Source: Paracoccus marinus | GTDB lineage: Bacteria > Pseudomonadota > Alphaproteobacteria > Rhodobacterales > Rhodobacteraceae | Length of the DNA: 64,000 nucleotides | Direction of reading: 5' to 3' | Assembly: GCF_007018965.1 (NCBI RefSeq) | Contig: NZ_VJYZ01000005.1 | Coordinates: 186,001 to 250,000, forward strand | The notes under the pieces: model-generated | Database searches by the model: none | What the model was told of the DNA's origin: nothing | What the model saw: only the letters and a program-made list of their open reading frames with translations | Shown: positions 1-8,547 of the stretch, piece by piece | Layout of the letters: each line of letters opens with the position of its first letter | Position numbering within the stretch: the stretch's first letter is position 1 | Translations under genes and position numbers: made by a program

Positions 1-26
1 TCGAGCAGCGCAATCAGTCCGGCCAT
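1..26 (-). CDS. N-terminal fragment of a probable DUF808 membrane protein (runs off the left edge)
   Basis: Reading leftwards from an ATG at 26, the window keeps only eight codons, MAGLIALL. This resembles the N-terminus of DUF808 family inner-membrane proteins, which usually continue with an LDD motif. A purine-rich GGGGA lies about eight bases upstream of the ATG on the minus strand, as expected for a ribosome binding site. The rest of the gene is outside the window, so the family call rests on eight residues and the start context only. Confidence 0.35.
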
Positions 27-170
27 GTCGTCGGTCCCCGTCGTTTCGCGGCGCGGCGCGCGCAGCCTGTGTTCAACCCGCGTGTTTCATGTCGTCTTTC
101 ACGTCCGCGGGGCAACGCGCAAGCGGTCCGATCGTTCAACCCGTACCTTTTCGCACCCACAAACGGGATC

Positions 171-233
171 GGACCCGCACCACCGGTGCGGGTCCGCCCA
201 AGGGCAAGGCCGGCCCCCACCACAAAGGCCGGC
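171..233 (-). terminator. Two hairpins downstream of the fasciclin gene
   Basis: The gap 27-256 between the fasciclin stop and the left-edge gene holds two perfect inverted repeats. One has 10-bp arms at 171-180 and 186-195 with a 5-base loop. The other has 7-bp arms at 209-215 and 227-233. Neither is followed by a clear T-run on the minus strand, so termination is only inferred from strength and position. Confidence 0.35.
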
Positions 234-256
234 CCGCCCAACTCGGATCGCGTGGC

Positions 257-811
257 TTACATCTTGGGCATAAGCACCGTGTCGATGACGTGGATCACGC
301 CGTTCGACTGTTCGACGTCCGGGATCGTGACCGTGGCCATGGTGCCGTTCTCGTCGGTCAGCATCAGCTCGTTGTTGGCGCCGATCGACGCGGTAAGCGT
401 GCAGCCGCCCACGGTCTTGACCGGGTGCTTGCCGCCGTCGTCCATGATCATCTTGCCGATCGCGGGCGAATGGGCGTCCACGGCCACGACGTGGCAGGTC
501 AGGATCTGCGCCAGCTTGTCCTTGTTTTCAGGCTTCAGCAGGTCGTCCACGGCCGCCTTCGGCAGCTTGGCGAACGCGGCGTTGGTCGGGGCAAAGACGG
601 TGAACGGGCCTTCGCCGCTCAGCGTCTCGGCAAGGCCCGCGGCCTGCACGGCGGCGACCAGCGTCGTGTGGTCGGCCGAGTTCATGGCGTTCTCGACGAT
701 GTTCTTGTCGGCGAACATCTCGGCGCCGCCGACCATGGTGTTCTGCGCCGTGACCGGCGTGGCGAGGGCCAGGAAACCGGCGGCAAGGGCAGCTTTGCTC
801 AGGAAAGTCAT
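257..811 (-). CDS. Secreted fasciclin (FAS1) domain protein
   Basis: The 184-residue protein has a cleavable signal peptide (about residues 1-23, hydrophobic core then TPVTAQ) and one FAS1 domain (about 36-182). The signature FAPTNAAF is at 73-80 and the C-terminal box SNGVIHVIDTVLMP at 169-182. FAS1 proteins are periplasmic or extracellular and are implicated in adhesion; no enzymatic role is established. Two cysteines (106 and 137) could form a disulfide. It lies about 100 bases downstream of an anti-sigma gene on the same strand and has its own ECF-type promoter candidate at 859-886. The arrangement recalls mycobacterial sigK-rskA, whose targets mpt70 and mpt83 are also FAS1 proteins. The family call is firm; the regulatory link is inferred. 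Confidence 0.93.
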   Translation of the reverse strand: MTFLSKAALAAGFLALATPVTAQNTMVGGAEMFADKNIVENAMNSADHTTLVAAVQAAGLAETLSGEGPFTVFAPTNAAFAKLPKAAVDDLLKPENKDKLAQILTCHVVAVDAHSPAIGKMIMDDGGKHPVKTVGGCTLTASIGANNELMLTDENGTMATVTIPDVEQSNGVIHVIDTVLMPKM

Positions 812-858
812 GTCATGCTCCTCCAGGATGCGGGCCGCTGTTGCGCCCGATGCCCCAA

Positions 859-886
859 GACACGGAGGAAACCGGCGAGAGTTTCA
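859..886 (-). promoter_or_regulatory. Candidate ECF sigma promoter of the fasciclin gene
   Basis: On the minus strand TGAAAC (886-881) is followed after 16 bases by CGTGTC (864-859), about 48 bases before the fasciclin ATG. This has the general ECF form, GAAAC-like -35 and CGT-containing -10 with a 16-base spacer. The sigma gene itself shows no clear copy of the same motif upstream, so assignment to the neighbouring sigma factor is inference. Confidence 0.35.
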
Positions 887-906
887 GCCCCGCCGGAAAA
901 ACGACA

Positions 907-1623
907 TCACAGGGTCGTGAGGGGTGCGGTCGCCAGCACCGGTCCGGTCGGCTGGCCGGTGGGCGAGCCGCCGCGCGGTTCGGACGACAGCGCGATCGTC
1001 ACCCCCTGGGCGTCGGCGGCGTGGGCGGCGACGTCGCGCGGCAGCGGCAGCGTGACGGTTCCGTCATGCGGGGCGAGCCCCAGCGAGACCGGGGCCGCGT
1101 CGGGCGATATCCACCACACCTCAAGGTCGCCGTCGGCAGGCGCCGGCCCTTCGGCAAGCGTCACTTCGACGGCGCCCGCGTCGGTGTCAAATGCCGTCGT
1201 GATCCTCAGGCCGCGATCGGGCACCGACAGTTCCGCGATCCGGTCCGCCTGCTGGGTCATGAGCGCCGGGGCGATCACAAGCGCCGCCACCGCAACCGCA
1301 GCTGCCGTCAGCGCGGCCGCCAGCCAGCCGCGCAATCCAAGCCCGCGGCGGGCGGGCGCAGCGAACAGCCGGGCGTCCAGCCGTTTCTTGACGGTGTAGT
1401 GCGGCGGCACCTGCGGCAGGTCGGCGGCGAGCCGAGCCAGCCGTTCCTGCCAGGCGCGGACCTCGGCGGCAAAGACGGGCTCGGCCCGCATCCGCACGGC
1501 GGCCGCCGCCGACTCTTGGGCATCGAGCAGCCCCAGCGCGTATTCGACCGCCTGCGCGCCCGCCTCGTCAAAGGCGGGATCGTCGGGTTCGGTCGCGGGA
1601 CCTGGCGTGGTGTCGTCGCTCAT
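907..1623 (-). CDS. Anti-sigma factor, RskA-like, single-pass membrane protein
   Basis: This 238-residue protein has a cytoplasmic N-terminal region (about 1-95) rich in short helices that should bind the sigma factor. One membrane segment follows at about 98-120, then a periplasmic domain with the beta-rich pattern of RskA/anti-sigma-K C-terminal domains (WWISPD, LPLPRDV). The chosen ATG at 1623 overlaps the sigma-factor stop in an ATGA. An in-frame start 15 codons further upstream would extend into the sigma gene and is not needed. Co-transcription with the upstream sigma gene implies it holds that sigma factor inactive at the membrane until a signal arrives. The zinc-binding ChrR type is not apparent. 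The inducing signal cannot be read from the sequence. Confidence 0.85.
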   Translation of the reverse strand: MSDDTTPGPATEPDDPAFDEAGAQAVEYALGLLDAQESAAAAVRMRAEPVFAAEVRAWQERLARLAADLPQVPPHYTVKKRLDARLFAAPARRGLGLRGWLAAALTAAAVAVAALVIAPALMTQQADRIAELSVPDRGLRITTAFDTDAGAVEVTLAEGPAPADGDLEVWWISPDAAPVSLGLAPHDGTVTLPLPRDVAAHAADAQGVTIALSSEPRGGSPTGQPTGPVLATAPLTTL

Positions 1624-2177
1624 CTGTCCACGCAGTCCTTCAGCCGCATCAGGCTGCGCCGCAGCCACGTCCGGACGGTGTTCAGCGGCACGCCCTGCGC
1701 CTGCGCCATGTCGGCGTAGCTCATCCCTTCCAGGTAGACGCCGCGCACGGCCGTCGCCCGGTCCTCATCCAGCTCGTCCAGGCATTCCAGCAGGTGCTGC
1801 TGCTGTTCGGCGCGGATCGCGTGCGTCTCGCCGTCGGGCACCGGGGTGGGCAGGTCCACGGCATCCTCGGGCACCGCCGCGACCCCCTTGCGGGCACGCA
1901 GCCGGTCGATGGCGCGGTTGCGGGCGACCGTGATCAGCCACGTCATGGGCGACAGGCCGTTGACGGTATAGCGGCCGGCCGCGCGCCAGATGCTGACATA
2001 GACGTCCTGCAGCGCCTCTTCGGCCTCGACCCGGTCCTTCAGGACCGACAGGCAGATCGCGTAAAGCCGCCCCGAGGTGGCGGCGTACAGCGCGTCGAAG
2101 GCGGCGCGGTCACCCAGCGCCACCTGCGCGATCATGGTCTCGACGTGCGATCGGCGCGCCTGCGTCGTCGTGGTCAT
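1620..2177 (-). CDS. ECF-type RNA polymerase sigma factor, SigK-like
   Basis: The 185-residue product has sigma region 2 (about 15-85; the stretch EEALQDVYVSIWRAA is a typical region 2.2/2.3) and region 4 (about 125-180, with YADMAQAQGVPLNTVRTWLRR as helix-turn-helix). It directs RNA polymerase to a small regulon. The ATG at 2177 is chosen because GGGGATGGA precedes it at good spacing; in-frame ATGs at 2183 and 2207 are also possible. The gene overlaps the downstream anti-sigma gene by four bases and is divergent from cobS with a short shared upstream region. Likely targets include the fasciclin gene two genes downstream. Confidence 0.9.
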   Translation of the reverse strand: MTTTTQARRSHVETMIAQVALGDRAAFDALYAATSGRLYAICLSVLKDRVEAEEALQDVYVSIWRAAGRYTVNGLSPMTWLITVARNRAIDRLRARKGVAAVPEDAVDLPTPVPDGETHAIRAEQQQHLLECLDELDEDRATAVRGVYLEGMSYADMAQAQGVPLNTVRTWLRRSLMRLKDCVDR

Positions 2178-2262
2178 GTCCATCCCCGCGGCGGGCGACC
2201 CTTGCATGCGGGTCCCGAATACTTCATCAAACCCCGGTTAACGGAACATGGGACGTGCGGCA

Positions 2263-3234
2263 ATGCTGGATCAGAACGCGAAACCGACCGAGGACATCAA
2301 CGTTCGCGACGTGTTCGGCATTGACAGCGAGATGAAGGTGCGCGGCTTTGCCGAGCGGACCGAGCGCGTGCCGGACATCGACCCGACCTACAAGTTCGAT
2401 CCCGACACCACGCTCGCCATCCTGGCGGGCTTCGCCTATAACCGCCGGGTGATGATCCAGGGCTATCACGGCACGGGCAAGTCCACCCATATCGAGCAGG
2501 TTGCCGCGCGCCTGAACTGGCCCGCCGTCCGCGTGAACCTCGACAGCCACGTGAGCCGGATCGACCTGATCGGCAAGGACGCGATCAAGCTGGTCGAGGG
2601 CAAGCAGGTCACAGTGTTCCACGAGGGCATTCTGCCCTGGGCGCTGCGCAACCCGACCGCGATCGTCTTCGACGAATACGACGCGGGTCGCGCCGACGTG
2701 ATGTTCGTAATCCAGCGCGTGCTTGAGGCCGAGGGCAAGCTGACCCTTCTGGACCAGAACGAGGTCATCGCGCCCAACCCCTATTTCCGCTTGTTCGCGA
2801 CCGCGAACACGGTGGGCCTTGGCGACACGACAGGGCTTTACCACGGCACCCAGCAGATCAACCAGGGTCAGATGGACCGCTGGAACCTGGTGGCGACGCT
2901 GAACTACCTCAGCCACGATGCAGAAACCGCGATCGTGCTGGCGAAGGTGCCGCAGATGAACACCGACAAGGGCCGCAAGATCGTGGCACAGATGGTGACG
3001 CTGGCCGACCTGACGCGGACGGCCTTCATGCAAGGCGACCTGTCCACGGTGATGAGCCCGCGGACGGTGATCTCGTGGGCGCAGAACAGCCGCATCTTCG
3101 ACAACGTGGGCTACGCGTTCCGGCTGACCTTCCTGAACAAGTGCGACGAGCTGGAGCGGCAGACGGTGGCCGAGTTCTACCAGCGCCTGTTCGACGAGGA
3201 ACTGCCGGAAAGCGCGGTGGCGAAGGCGGGGTGA
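2263..3234 (+). CDS. cobS: Aerobic cobaltochelatase subunit CobS
   Basis: CobS is the AAA+ ATPase that works with CobT and CobN to insert cobalt into hydrogenobyrinic acid a,c-diamide during aerobic cobalamin synthesis. The 323-residue protein carries Walker A (GYHGTGKST) near residue 70, Walker B ([10 protein letters not shown]), and the family stretch [17 protein letters not shown]. The ATG at 2263 begins [12 protein letters not shown], the usual start in relatives, with GGGAC upstream. An ATG at 2248 would add five residues but lacks good spacing. CobT is encoded 2.2 kb downstream, separated by one co-directional hypothetical gene and two genes on the opposite strand. The other cobalamin genes, including cobN, are not in the window. 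Confidence 0.96.
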   Translation: MLDQNAKPTEDINVRDVFGIDSEMKVRGFAERTERVPDIDPTYKFDPDTTLAILAGFAYNRRVMIQGYHGTGKSTHIEQVAARLNWPAVRVNLDSHVSRIDLIGKDAIKLVEGKQVTVFHEGILPWALRNPTAIVFDEYDAGRADVMFVIQRVLEAEGKLTLLDQNEVIAPNPYFRLFATANTVGLGDTTGLYHGTQQINQGQMDRWNLVATLNYLSHDAETAIVLAKVPQMNTDKGRKIVAQMVTLADLTRTAFMQGDLSTVMSPRTVISWAQNSRIFDNVGYAFRLTFLNKCDELERQTVAEFYQRLFDEELPESAVAKAG

Positions 3235-3238
3235 TCCG

Positions 3239-3736
3239 ATGACGGTGCCGCTTCCCGAACCCGAGATGCGGCACCCGGAGCGGTTGGCCGAGGTCATTGC
3301 GCTCGTGACCGAGATCGTCGACCTTCTGGACGTGCCCGCAGATGCGAGCGTGCAGATCGCGCGGCTGAACGCGCTGACGGACCGGGACGACCTGACCGAA
3401 GAGGACCTTGTCGAGCTTTATGCCGCGGAAGATGGCGAGGACTTCGCCGCCCGCATCCTGATGCCCACGAACATCCCCACCGGGCTCGACCGGGCGCAGC
3501 TTGTCCATGTGGCGCAGCGCATCATCGAGGAGGTGGCGGAAGATCAGGCCAAGCTGCACTACTGGCTCAAGGTGTGGCACCGAAACGAGCCCTCGGGGAA
3601 GAGTTCGGACCTGTTCTTCTGGAAACAAGATTGGGCGGAACGTGTCGGCGAGCCACTCGACACCTTTGAGCCGACAGCGGAAGATATCGTCAAAGAGGCT
3701 TTCCGGATTGCAGCGGAATTGAAGGGCGGCAGCTAG
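3239..3736 (+). CDS. Conserved hypothetical protein between cobS and cobT
   Basis: The 165-residue soluble protein starts five bases after the cobS stop and is probably co-transcribed with it. It is acidic, with stretches such as EEDLVELYAAEDGEDF, and predicted mostly alpha-helical. It has no signal peptide, membrane segment or cysteine. A tryptophan-rich segment near 105-130 (YWLKVWHR, FFWKQDW) is distinctive. I do not recognise a family. The tight link to cobS suggests a role connected with cobaltochelatase or cobalamin, but this is position-based only. Confidence 0.7.
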   Translation: MTVPLPEPEMRHPERLAEVIALVTEIVDLLDVPADASVQIARLNALTDRDDLTEEDLVELYAAEDGEDFAARILMPTNIPTGLDRAQLVHVAQRIIEEVAEDQAKLHYWLKVWHRNEPSGKSSDLFFWKQDWAERVGEPLDTFEPTAEDIVKEAFRIAAELKGGS

Positions 3737-3760
3737 ACGCCCCTGATCCGCCGTCTTCGC

Positions 3761-4702
3761 TCACACCCGCCTGTCCAGCGCCAGCAGCCGCATCAGGGCC
3801 GCGTTCCGCTGCCGCGCCAGTTCCTCGACGTCGCGCCCGCCGGTCTCCTCTGCCACGCCCTCGACCAGCACCCGTGCCGTCTCGTCGTCCAGCGTCGCGT
3901 CGCCCAGGTCCGCCCACCAGCTTTCCACCGCGGGGCCCAGGTTCTTCACGAACCCCTCCATCCCGCCCGCGCCGCCGCCCAGGTGGAACGTCAAATGCGG
4001 GCCCATCAGCGCCCAGCGGATACCGACGGCCCCGGTCAGCGCGCGGTCGATGTCGGCGACCGAGGCCACGCCCTCGCGCGCCAGAAACACCGCCTCGCGC
4101 CACAGCGCCGCCTGCAGGCGGTTCGCGACATGGCCGGTGATCTCGCGGTTCAGGCGGATCGGCTGCTTGCCCAGCCGCTCGTAGAACGCGACCGCCGCAA
4201 GAATCGCGTCGTCGGACGTGCGCTCGCCGCCCACGATTTCGACCAGCGGGATCAGGTGGGGCGGGTTGAACGGGTGGCCGACGACCAGCCGGCCGGGATG
4301 CGTCATGTCCTGCTGCATGGCGGTGGGTTTCAGGCCCGAGGTCGAGGACAGGATCAGCGCATCGGGCGCGAGGGTGGTTTCGAGCCGGGCGAGCAGGTCG
4401 CGCTTGACCTCGATCCGCTCGGGCGCGTTTTCCTGCACCGCCTGCGCGCCGCGCGCGGCCTCTGCCGGATCGGCGTGGAAGGTCAGCCGTTCCAGCGCGC
4501 TTTCGACCGGCCCCTTTGCGACGCCCAGCGCGGCAAGGTCGCCCCAGTTCGCGGCCACCTGCGCGCGCAGCCGGGCCTCGGCGCCCTCTGCCGGGTCGCT
4601 GGCGGCCACGTCGTGCCCGGCGGCGAGGAACAGCGCGGCCCAGCTGGCGCCGATGGTGCCGGTGCCGATCACCGCGATCCGGGCGTCGTCGTCGATCCGC
4701 AT
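3761..4702 (-). CDS. 3-hydroxyacyl-CoA dehydrogenase family protein, L-carnitine dehydrogenase-like
   Basis: This 313-residue protein has an N-terminal Rossmann fold with VIGTGTIG at 11-18 for NAD binding. The 3-hydroxyacyl-CoA dehydrogenase signature follows (SSTSGLKPT near 120, GHPFNPPHLIPLVEIVGG at 142-159 with His143 and Glu155 as catalytic pair), then a helical C-terminal domain. Single-domain proteins of this length include L-carnitine 3-dehydrogenase and L-gulonate 3-dehydrogenase, and the sequence looks closest to the carnitine type. No carnitine catabolic genes lie nearby, so the substrate is unproven. It reads in the same direction as the secreted protein gene at 4726, 23 bases away, and may share its transcript. 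Confidence 0.85.
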   Translation of the reverse strand: MRIDDDARIAVIGTGTIGASWAALFLAAGHDVAASDPAEGAEARLRAQVAANWGDLAALGVAKGPVESALERLTFHADPAEAARGAQAVQENAPERIEVKRDLLARLETTLAPDALILSSTSGLKPTAMQQDMTHPGRLVVGHPFNPPHLIPLVEIVGGERTSDDAILAAVAFYERLGKQPIRLNREITGHVANRLQAALWREAVFLAREGVASVADIDRALTGAVGIRWALMGPHLTFHLGGGAGGMEGFVKNLGPAVESWWADLGDATLDDETARVLVEGVAEETGGRDVEELARQRNAALMRLLALDRRV

Positions 4703-4725
4703 GTCCGTTCCTTTCGTTGACCGTC

Positions 4726-5280
4726 TCAGCGCGAGGCGAAGTCCATCAAGGCGCGGAACAACTCGGGCGGCAAGGCCTGCGGATCGGTGATCGTGATCGT
4801 CGTGCCCGGCGGCAGGGCGGCGGGGTCGGTAGGGGCGGCGGGCTGCGGCGTTGCGGGACCGCCCGCGCCCCGCGCGGTGCGGGCGTCAAGCGACTGGATC
4901 GTCGCGGATAGCGACGGCATCCGGGCATCCGGCGCAACCGTTGTTCCGCCTGCGACCACCGCGCCCTGTTCGTCCAGCGCCTTTTCCTGCGCGGCGGCGA
5001 TGCGCGTGTCCAGCTCGGCCGAGGATTGCCGCTGCAGCTGACGCAACTGTTCGTTCAACTGCGCCTGCACCTGTTCCTGCATCCGCGCGGTCGATTGCGC
5101 GAGCTGCGATCCGATCGCATCGACCCCGTCGGCGTAGCCCTTGCGGTAGGCGTCCTTGACGCCCGCGACGCAGACCGGTGCCGCCGCGTCCAGCACCGGG
5201 CCGGACGCCGCCGGTTGCGCCGCGGCCGGCGCTACTGCGGCAATGAGGATTGACAGGGTCATCGCGCGGGCAGGGATCAT
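4726..5280 (-). CDS. Secreted hypothetical protein with coiled coil
   Basis: The 184-residue protein starts at the ATG at 5280, which gives an N-terminal signal peptide ([22 protein letters not shown]). Longer in-frame starts would bury this signal. After it comes a segment with two cysteines ([16 protein letters not shown] has one), then a Gln-rich amphipathic coiled coil at about 55-105 ([17 protein letters not shown]). A Pro/Ala/Thr-rich linker precedes the C-terminus ([15 protein letters not shown]). It is probably periplasmic; no family is recognised. It is the first gene of a minus-strand pair with the dehydrogenase and is divergent from cobT. Confidence 0.6.
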   Translation of the reverse strand: MIPARAMTLSILIAAVAPAAAQPAASGPVLDAAAPVCVAGVKDAYRKGYADGVDAIGSQLAQSTARMQEQVQAQLNEQLRQLQRQSSAELDTRIAAAQEKALDEQGAVVAGGTTVAPDARMPSLSATIQSLDARTARGAGGPATPQPAAPTDPAALPPGTTITITDPQALPPELFRALMDFASR

Positions 5281-5470
5281 CGGCGTCTCCGGGGCTGGCG
5301 TGCCGTCCAACGGCCGGGGGACGGCGGGGTTCCGCCCCCGCAGCCACTCGACTTCGTCGCGCGCATGCGGGACAAGGATGCATGCCAGCCGCCCGCGCGC
5401 CCCTTTGCCCCAGAGGCCGACCCGCACGCCGACCCGCACGCCGCCTGCCCGGAACCATCACGACCGCCGC
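5281..5470. other. Divergent intergenic region before cobT with a 12-bp direct repeat
   Basis: This 190-base spacer separates the divergent secreted-protein gene and cobT. It contains two abutting copies of GCCGACCCGCAC at 416-427 and 428-439 in the 5400 block (window positions 5416-5427 and 5428-5439), about 30 bases before the cobT ATG. A GC-rich inverted sequence lies near 5320-5340. No strong sigma-70 promoter was recognised. No cobalamin riboswitch core was seen. Confidence 0.4.
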
Positions 5471-7342
5471 ATGAAAAAGACCGACAACCCCGCCGATCCG
5501 TTCAAGAAGGCCCTGTCCGAGGCGACGCGCGCCCTGGCCGAGCAGCACGAGCTGAACGTCACCTTCACCGCCGACCCCTCGGGCGTGGCGGGCGACACGA
5601 TGCGCCTGCCGCAGGTCAGCCGCCGCATGACCCGCGACGAGGTGCTGATGGCGCGGGGCACCGCCGATGCGCTGGCGATGAAGGTCCGCCATCACGACCC
5701 GGCGACGCATCTGCGCTACACCCCCGCGGGCCCTGTCGCGCGCGAACTGTACGAGGCGATGGAAACCGCCCGCTGCGAGGCGCTTGGCGCCCGCGACATG
5801 CCGGGCGCGCTGTCCAACATCGACGCCAGGATCGGGGCCGAGGCCGAGCGCAAGGGCTACGGGCAGATCCGGCAGGCCTCGGACGCGCCGTTGTCGGTTG
5901 CGGCCGGGCTGCTGGTCCGGCAGGCGGCGACCGGCCGCCGGTTGCCGGCGGCGGCGCAGCACGTGGCCGACCTGTGGCGCCCCTTCGTCGAGGAACAGGC
6001 GGGCGGCAACCTTGACCGCGCGGCGACCGCGCTGGCCGACCAGGCGGCGTTTGCCCGCATCGCCCGGCAGATGATCGCCGACCTCGGCTATGCCGACCAG
6101 CTGGGCGACGACCCCGACGACGCGCAGGACGAAGGCGACGAGAGCGCCGAGCAGGAGGACGACGAGTCCGGCCAGAACCCGCCCCAGCAGGAAGAGGAAG
6201 GCGAGGACGCCGAGGCGAGCCCCGAGCGCACGCAGGAACAGACGCAGGAAGAACGTCAGGCCCAGGTCAGCATGGACGACCAGGCCGACGACGAACTGTC
6301 CGAAGAGTCCGAGATGTCGGACAGCGAGATGCCGCCCGAGCTGCCGCCGCAGGTCAGCGAGGCGAGCAGCGAGTACCGCGTCTACACGCAGCTTCACGAC
6401 GAGGAAATCGCGGCCGAGGATCTTGCCGACGCGGCCGAGCTGGAGCGCCTGCGCGCCTATCTCGACAAGCAGCTCGACCCACTCCGCGGCGCGGTCTCGC
6501 GGCTTGCCAACAAGCTGCAGCGCCGGCTTCAGGCGCAGCAGAACCGCAGCTGGGAGTTCGACAAGGAAGAGGGCGTGCTGGACGCGGGCCGCCTTGCCCG
6601 CGTGGTCGCGAACCGGACGACGCCGCTCAGCTTCAAGGTCGAGAAGGACACCGAGTTCCGCGACACCGTGGTCACGCTGCTGATCGACAACTCGGGCTCG
6701 ATGCGCGGGCGGCCGATCTCCATCGCCGCGATCTGCGCCGACGTTCTGGCGCGGACGCTGGAACGCTGCTCGGTCAAGGTCGAGATCCTGGGCTTCACGA
6801 CCCGCGCGTGGAAGGGCGGGCAGTCGCGCGAGGAATGGCTGAAGGCGGGCAGGCCGGCCGCGCCGGGGCGCCTGAACGACCTGCGGCACATCATCTACAA
6901 GAACGCCGACGCGCCGTGGCGGCGGGTGCGCCCCAACCTCGGCCTGATGATGAAGGAAGGGCTGCTCAAGGAAAACATCGACGGCGAGGCGCTGGAATGG
7001 GCGCATCGGCGGATGGTCCGGCGGTCCGAGGCGCGCAAGATCCTGATGGTCATTTCCGACGGCGCGCCGGTCGATGACAGCACGCTGTCGGTGAACCCGG
7101 CGAACTATCTTGAAAAGCACCTGCGCGACGTGATCGCGATGGTGGAACGCCGCCGCCAGGTCGAGCTGATCGCGATCGGCATCGGCCATGACGTGACCCG
7201 CTATTACGAGCGCGCGGTCACGATCACCGACGCCGAGCAGCTTGCCGGCGCGATCACCGAACAGCTTGCGGCGCTGTTCGAAAGCGATCCGAGGAAGCGC
7301 GCGCGCGCCTTCGGCAACCAGGCCCGCAGGGCGGCACGATAG
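5471..7342 (+). CDS. cobT: Aerobic cobaltochelatase subunit CobT
   Basis: CobT is the integrin-like partner of CobS in the cobaltochelatase complex. The 623-residue protein starts at the ATG at 5471 ([15 protein letters not shown]), as in relatives; the open frame continues upstream but without family features. A central strongly acidic, low-complexity region (about residues 210-300) is typical of CobT. The C-terminal VWA domain carries the MIDAS motif DNSGS at 406-410 and later GAPVDDSTL. CobS docks on this subunit while CobN binds metal and substrate. It is separated from cobS by a hypothetical gene and two opposing genes, so the two subunits are probably transcribed separately. Confidence 0.95.
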   Translation: MKKTDNPADPFKKALSEATRALAEQHELNVTFTADPSGVAGDTMRLPQVSRRMTRDEVLMARGTADALAMKVRHHDPATHLRYTPAGPVARELYEAMETARCEALGARDMPGALSNIDARIGAEAERKGYGQIRQASDAPLSVAAGLLVRQAATGRRLPAAAQHVADLWRPFVEEQAGGNLDRAATALADQAAFARIARQMIADLGYADQLGDDPDDAQDEGDESAEQEDDESGQNPPQQEEEGEDAEASPERTQEQTQEERQAQVSMDDQADDELSEESEMSDSEMPPELPPQVSEASSEYRVYTQLHDEEIAAEDLADAAELERLRAYLDKQLDPLRGAVSRLANKLQRRLQAQQNRSWEFDKEEGVLDAGRLARVVANRTTPLSFKVEKDTEFRDTVVTLLIDNSGSMRGRPISIAAICADVLARTLERCSVKVEILGFTTRAWKGGQSREEWLKAGRPAAPGRLNDLRHIIYKNADAPWRRVRPNLGLMMKEGLLKENIDGEALEWAHRRMVRRSEARKILMVISDGAPVDDSTLSVNPANYLEKHLRDVIAMVERRRQVELIAIGIGHDVTRYYERAVTITDAEQLAGAITEQLAALFESDPRKRARAFGNQARRAAR

Positions 7343-7356
7343 AACTTGGGGCGCGG

Positions 7357-8547
7357 ATGATGATCACACGGCGCGGCGTGGTTTCCGGGGGCGTGACCTC
7401 GGGCCTGATGATTTTGGCGACGGGCGGGTGCAACCTGACGCGCGCCCGCGCGTCCGACCCGCCGCCGCCCGACACGCCGACCGGCGATCCCCTGGGCGAG
7501 ATCCCGGGATATGGCCCGCTGATCCGCAGCTTCGGCGACACGGCGCAGCCGATGCCGCGCGACGAGCCGTTGACCCGCGCCGTCTACGACCGCGCGGCGT
7601 CGCGCCAGCGGCTCGACCTTCTGGCGATTTCCGGCGGCGGCGACGACGGCGCCTATGGCGCGGGGTTCCTGAACGGCTGGTCGAAACTGGGCACCCGGCC
7701 CGAGTTCGACGCCGTGACCGGCATCTCGACCGGGGCGCTGATCGCGCCGATGGCGTTCCTCGGCAGCGCCTATGACGGCTACCTGCGCGATTTCTACACC
7801 CGGACCGAGGCCGAGGACATCTACCGTCTCAAGATCGCGAGCCTGCTGACCGGCGGGATCGCCGCCGCCGATCCAGGTCCGCTGGCCCGGCGGATCGAGC
7901 AGGTGATATCGCCCGAACTGGTGGCGCGGATCGCCGAGGAACGGCGCAAGGGGCGGCTGCTGCTGATCGGAACCACCAACCTCGACGCGCAGCGGCTCGT
8001 CATCTGGGACATCGGGCGGATCGCGGCGTCGGGCAGGCCCGACCGCGTGGCGCTGATCCGGCGCGTGATCCTCGCCTCGGCCGCGATCCCCGGCGTGTTC
8101 CCCCCGGTCACCTTCGACGCGGTGCGGAACGGGACGGGGTTCAAGGAAATACACGTCGATGGCGGCGTGACGCGCGGCGTCTTCGCCTATCCGGGCAATC
8201 TGGATGTGCCGCCGCGGGCGGGGGCGCGCAACATGTGGGTGATCCGCAACGCCAAGCTGGGGCCCGAGTGGGAGGCGACGAGTTCGACCGCCATCGGGAT
8301 CGCGCGGCGCTCGCTCAGCACCGTGCTGAAGGCGCAGTCGCGCGGCGATATCGCCGAGATCCAGGCGGTCGCGCAGGCGGGTGACTTCGACCTGCACCTG
8401 ACCGCCGTGCCGCCGAACTTTCCGCTGCGCTACGAACGCCCGTTCGAGCCGCGCTACATGCGGACACTGTTTGCGACCGGCGAGGCGGCGGGCCTTTCGG
8501 GCCGCGCCTGGGGGACGATGGCCGAACTGACGGGGGTGGGGGAATGA
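7357..8547 (+). CDS. Patatin-like phospholipase, lipoprotein
   Basis: The 396-residue protein has a lipoprotein signal ending in ATGGC (Cys25), with a twin-Arg near the N-terminus (MMITRRGVV). The patatin domain follows: oxyanion region ISGGGDDGAYG (91-101), nucleophile elbow GISTG with Ser124, and the catalytic Asp in DGG at 268-270. Together these form the Ser-Asp dyad of patatin acyl hydrolases. It should act on lipids from the envelope side of a membrane. It begins 14 bases after cobT and overlaps the next gene in an ATGA, so a cobT-patatin-pepP transcript is plausible. The natural substrate is unknown. Confidence 0.9.
   Translation: MMITRRGVVSGGVTSGLMILATGGCNLTRARASDPPPPDTPTGDPLGEIPGYGPLIRSFGDTAQPMPRDEPLTRAVYDRAASRQRLDLLAISGGGDDGAYGAGFLNGWSKLGTRPEFDAVTGISTGALIAPMAFLGSAYDGYLRDFYTRTEAEDIYRLKIASLLTGGIAAADPGPLARRIEQVISPELVARIAEERRKGRLLLIGTTNLDAQRLVIWDIGRIAASGRPDRVALIRRVILASAAIPGVFPPVTFDAVRNGTGFKEIHVDGGVTRGVFAYPGNLDVPPRAGARNMWVIRNAKLGPEWEATSSTAIGIARRSLSTVLKAQSRGDIAEIQAVAQAGDFDLHLTAVPPNFPLRYERPFEPRYMRTLFATGEAAGLSGRAWGTMAELTGVGE

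Noticed and set aside
2178..2262. EcfG or SigK-type promoter for the sigma factor gene
   Set aside because: GGAAC is present at 2243 on the plus strand but no CGTT lies at 16-17 bases, and the minus strand has no matching pair of boxes.
5281..5470. Cobalamin riboswitch before cobT
   Set aside because: No B12-box or recognisable core was found, and the spacer is too short for the usual aptamer plus platform.
4886..7189. A 767-codon minus-strand open frame
   Set aside because: Antisense to cobT; its composition is the complement of the acidic region of CobT and not a real protein.
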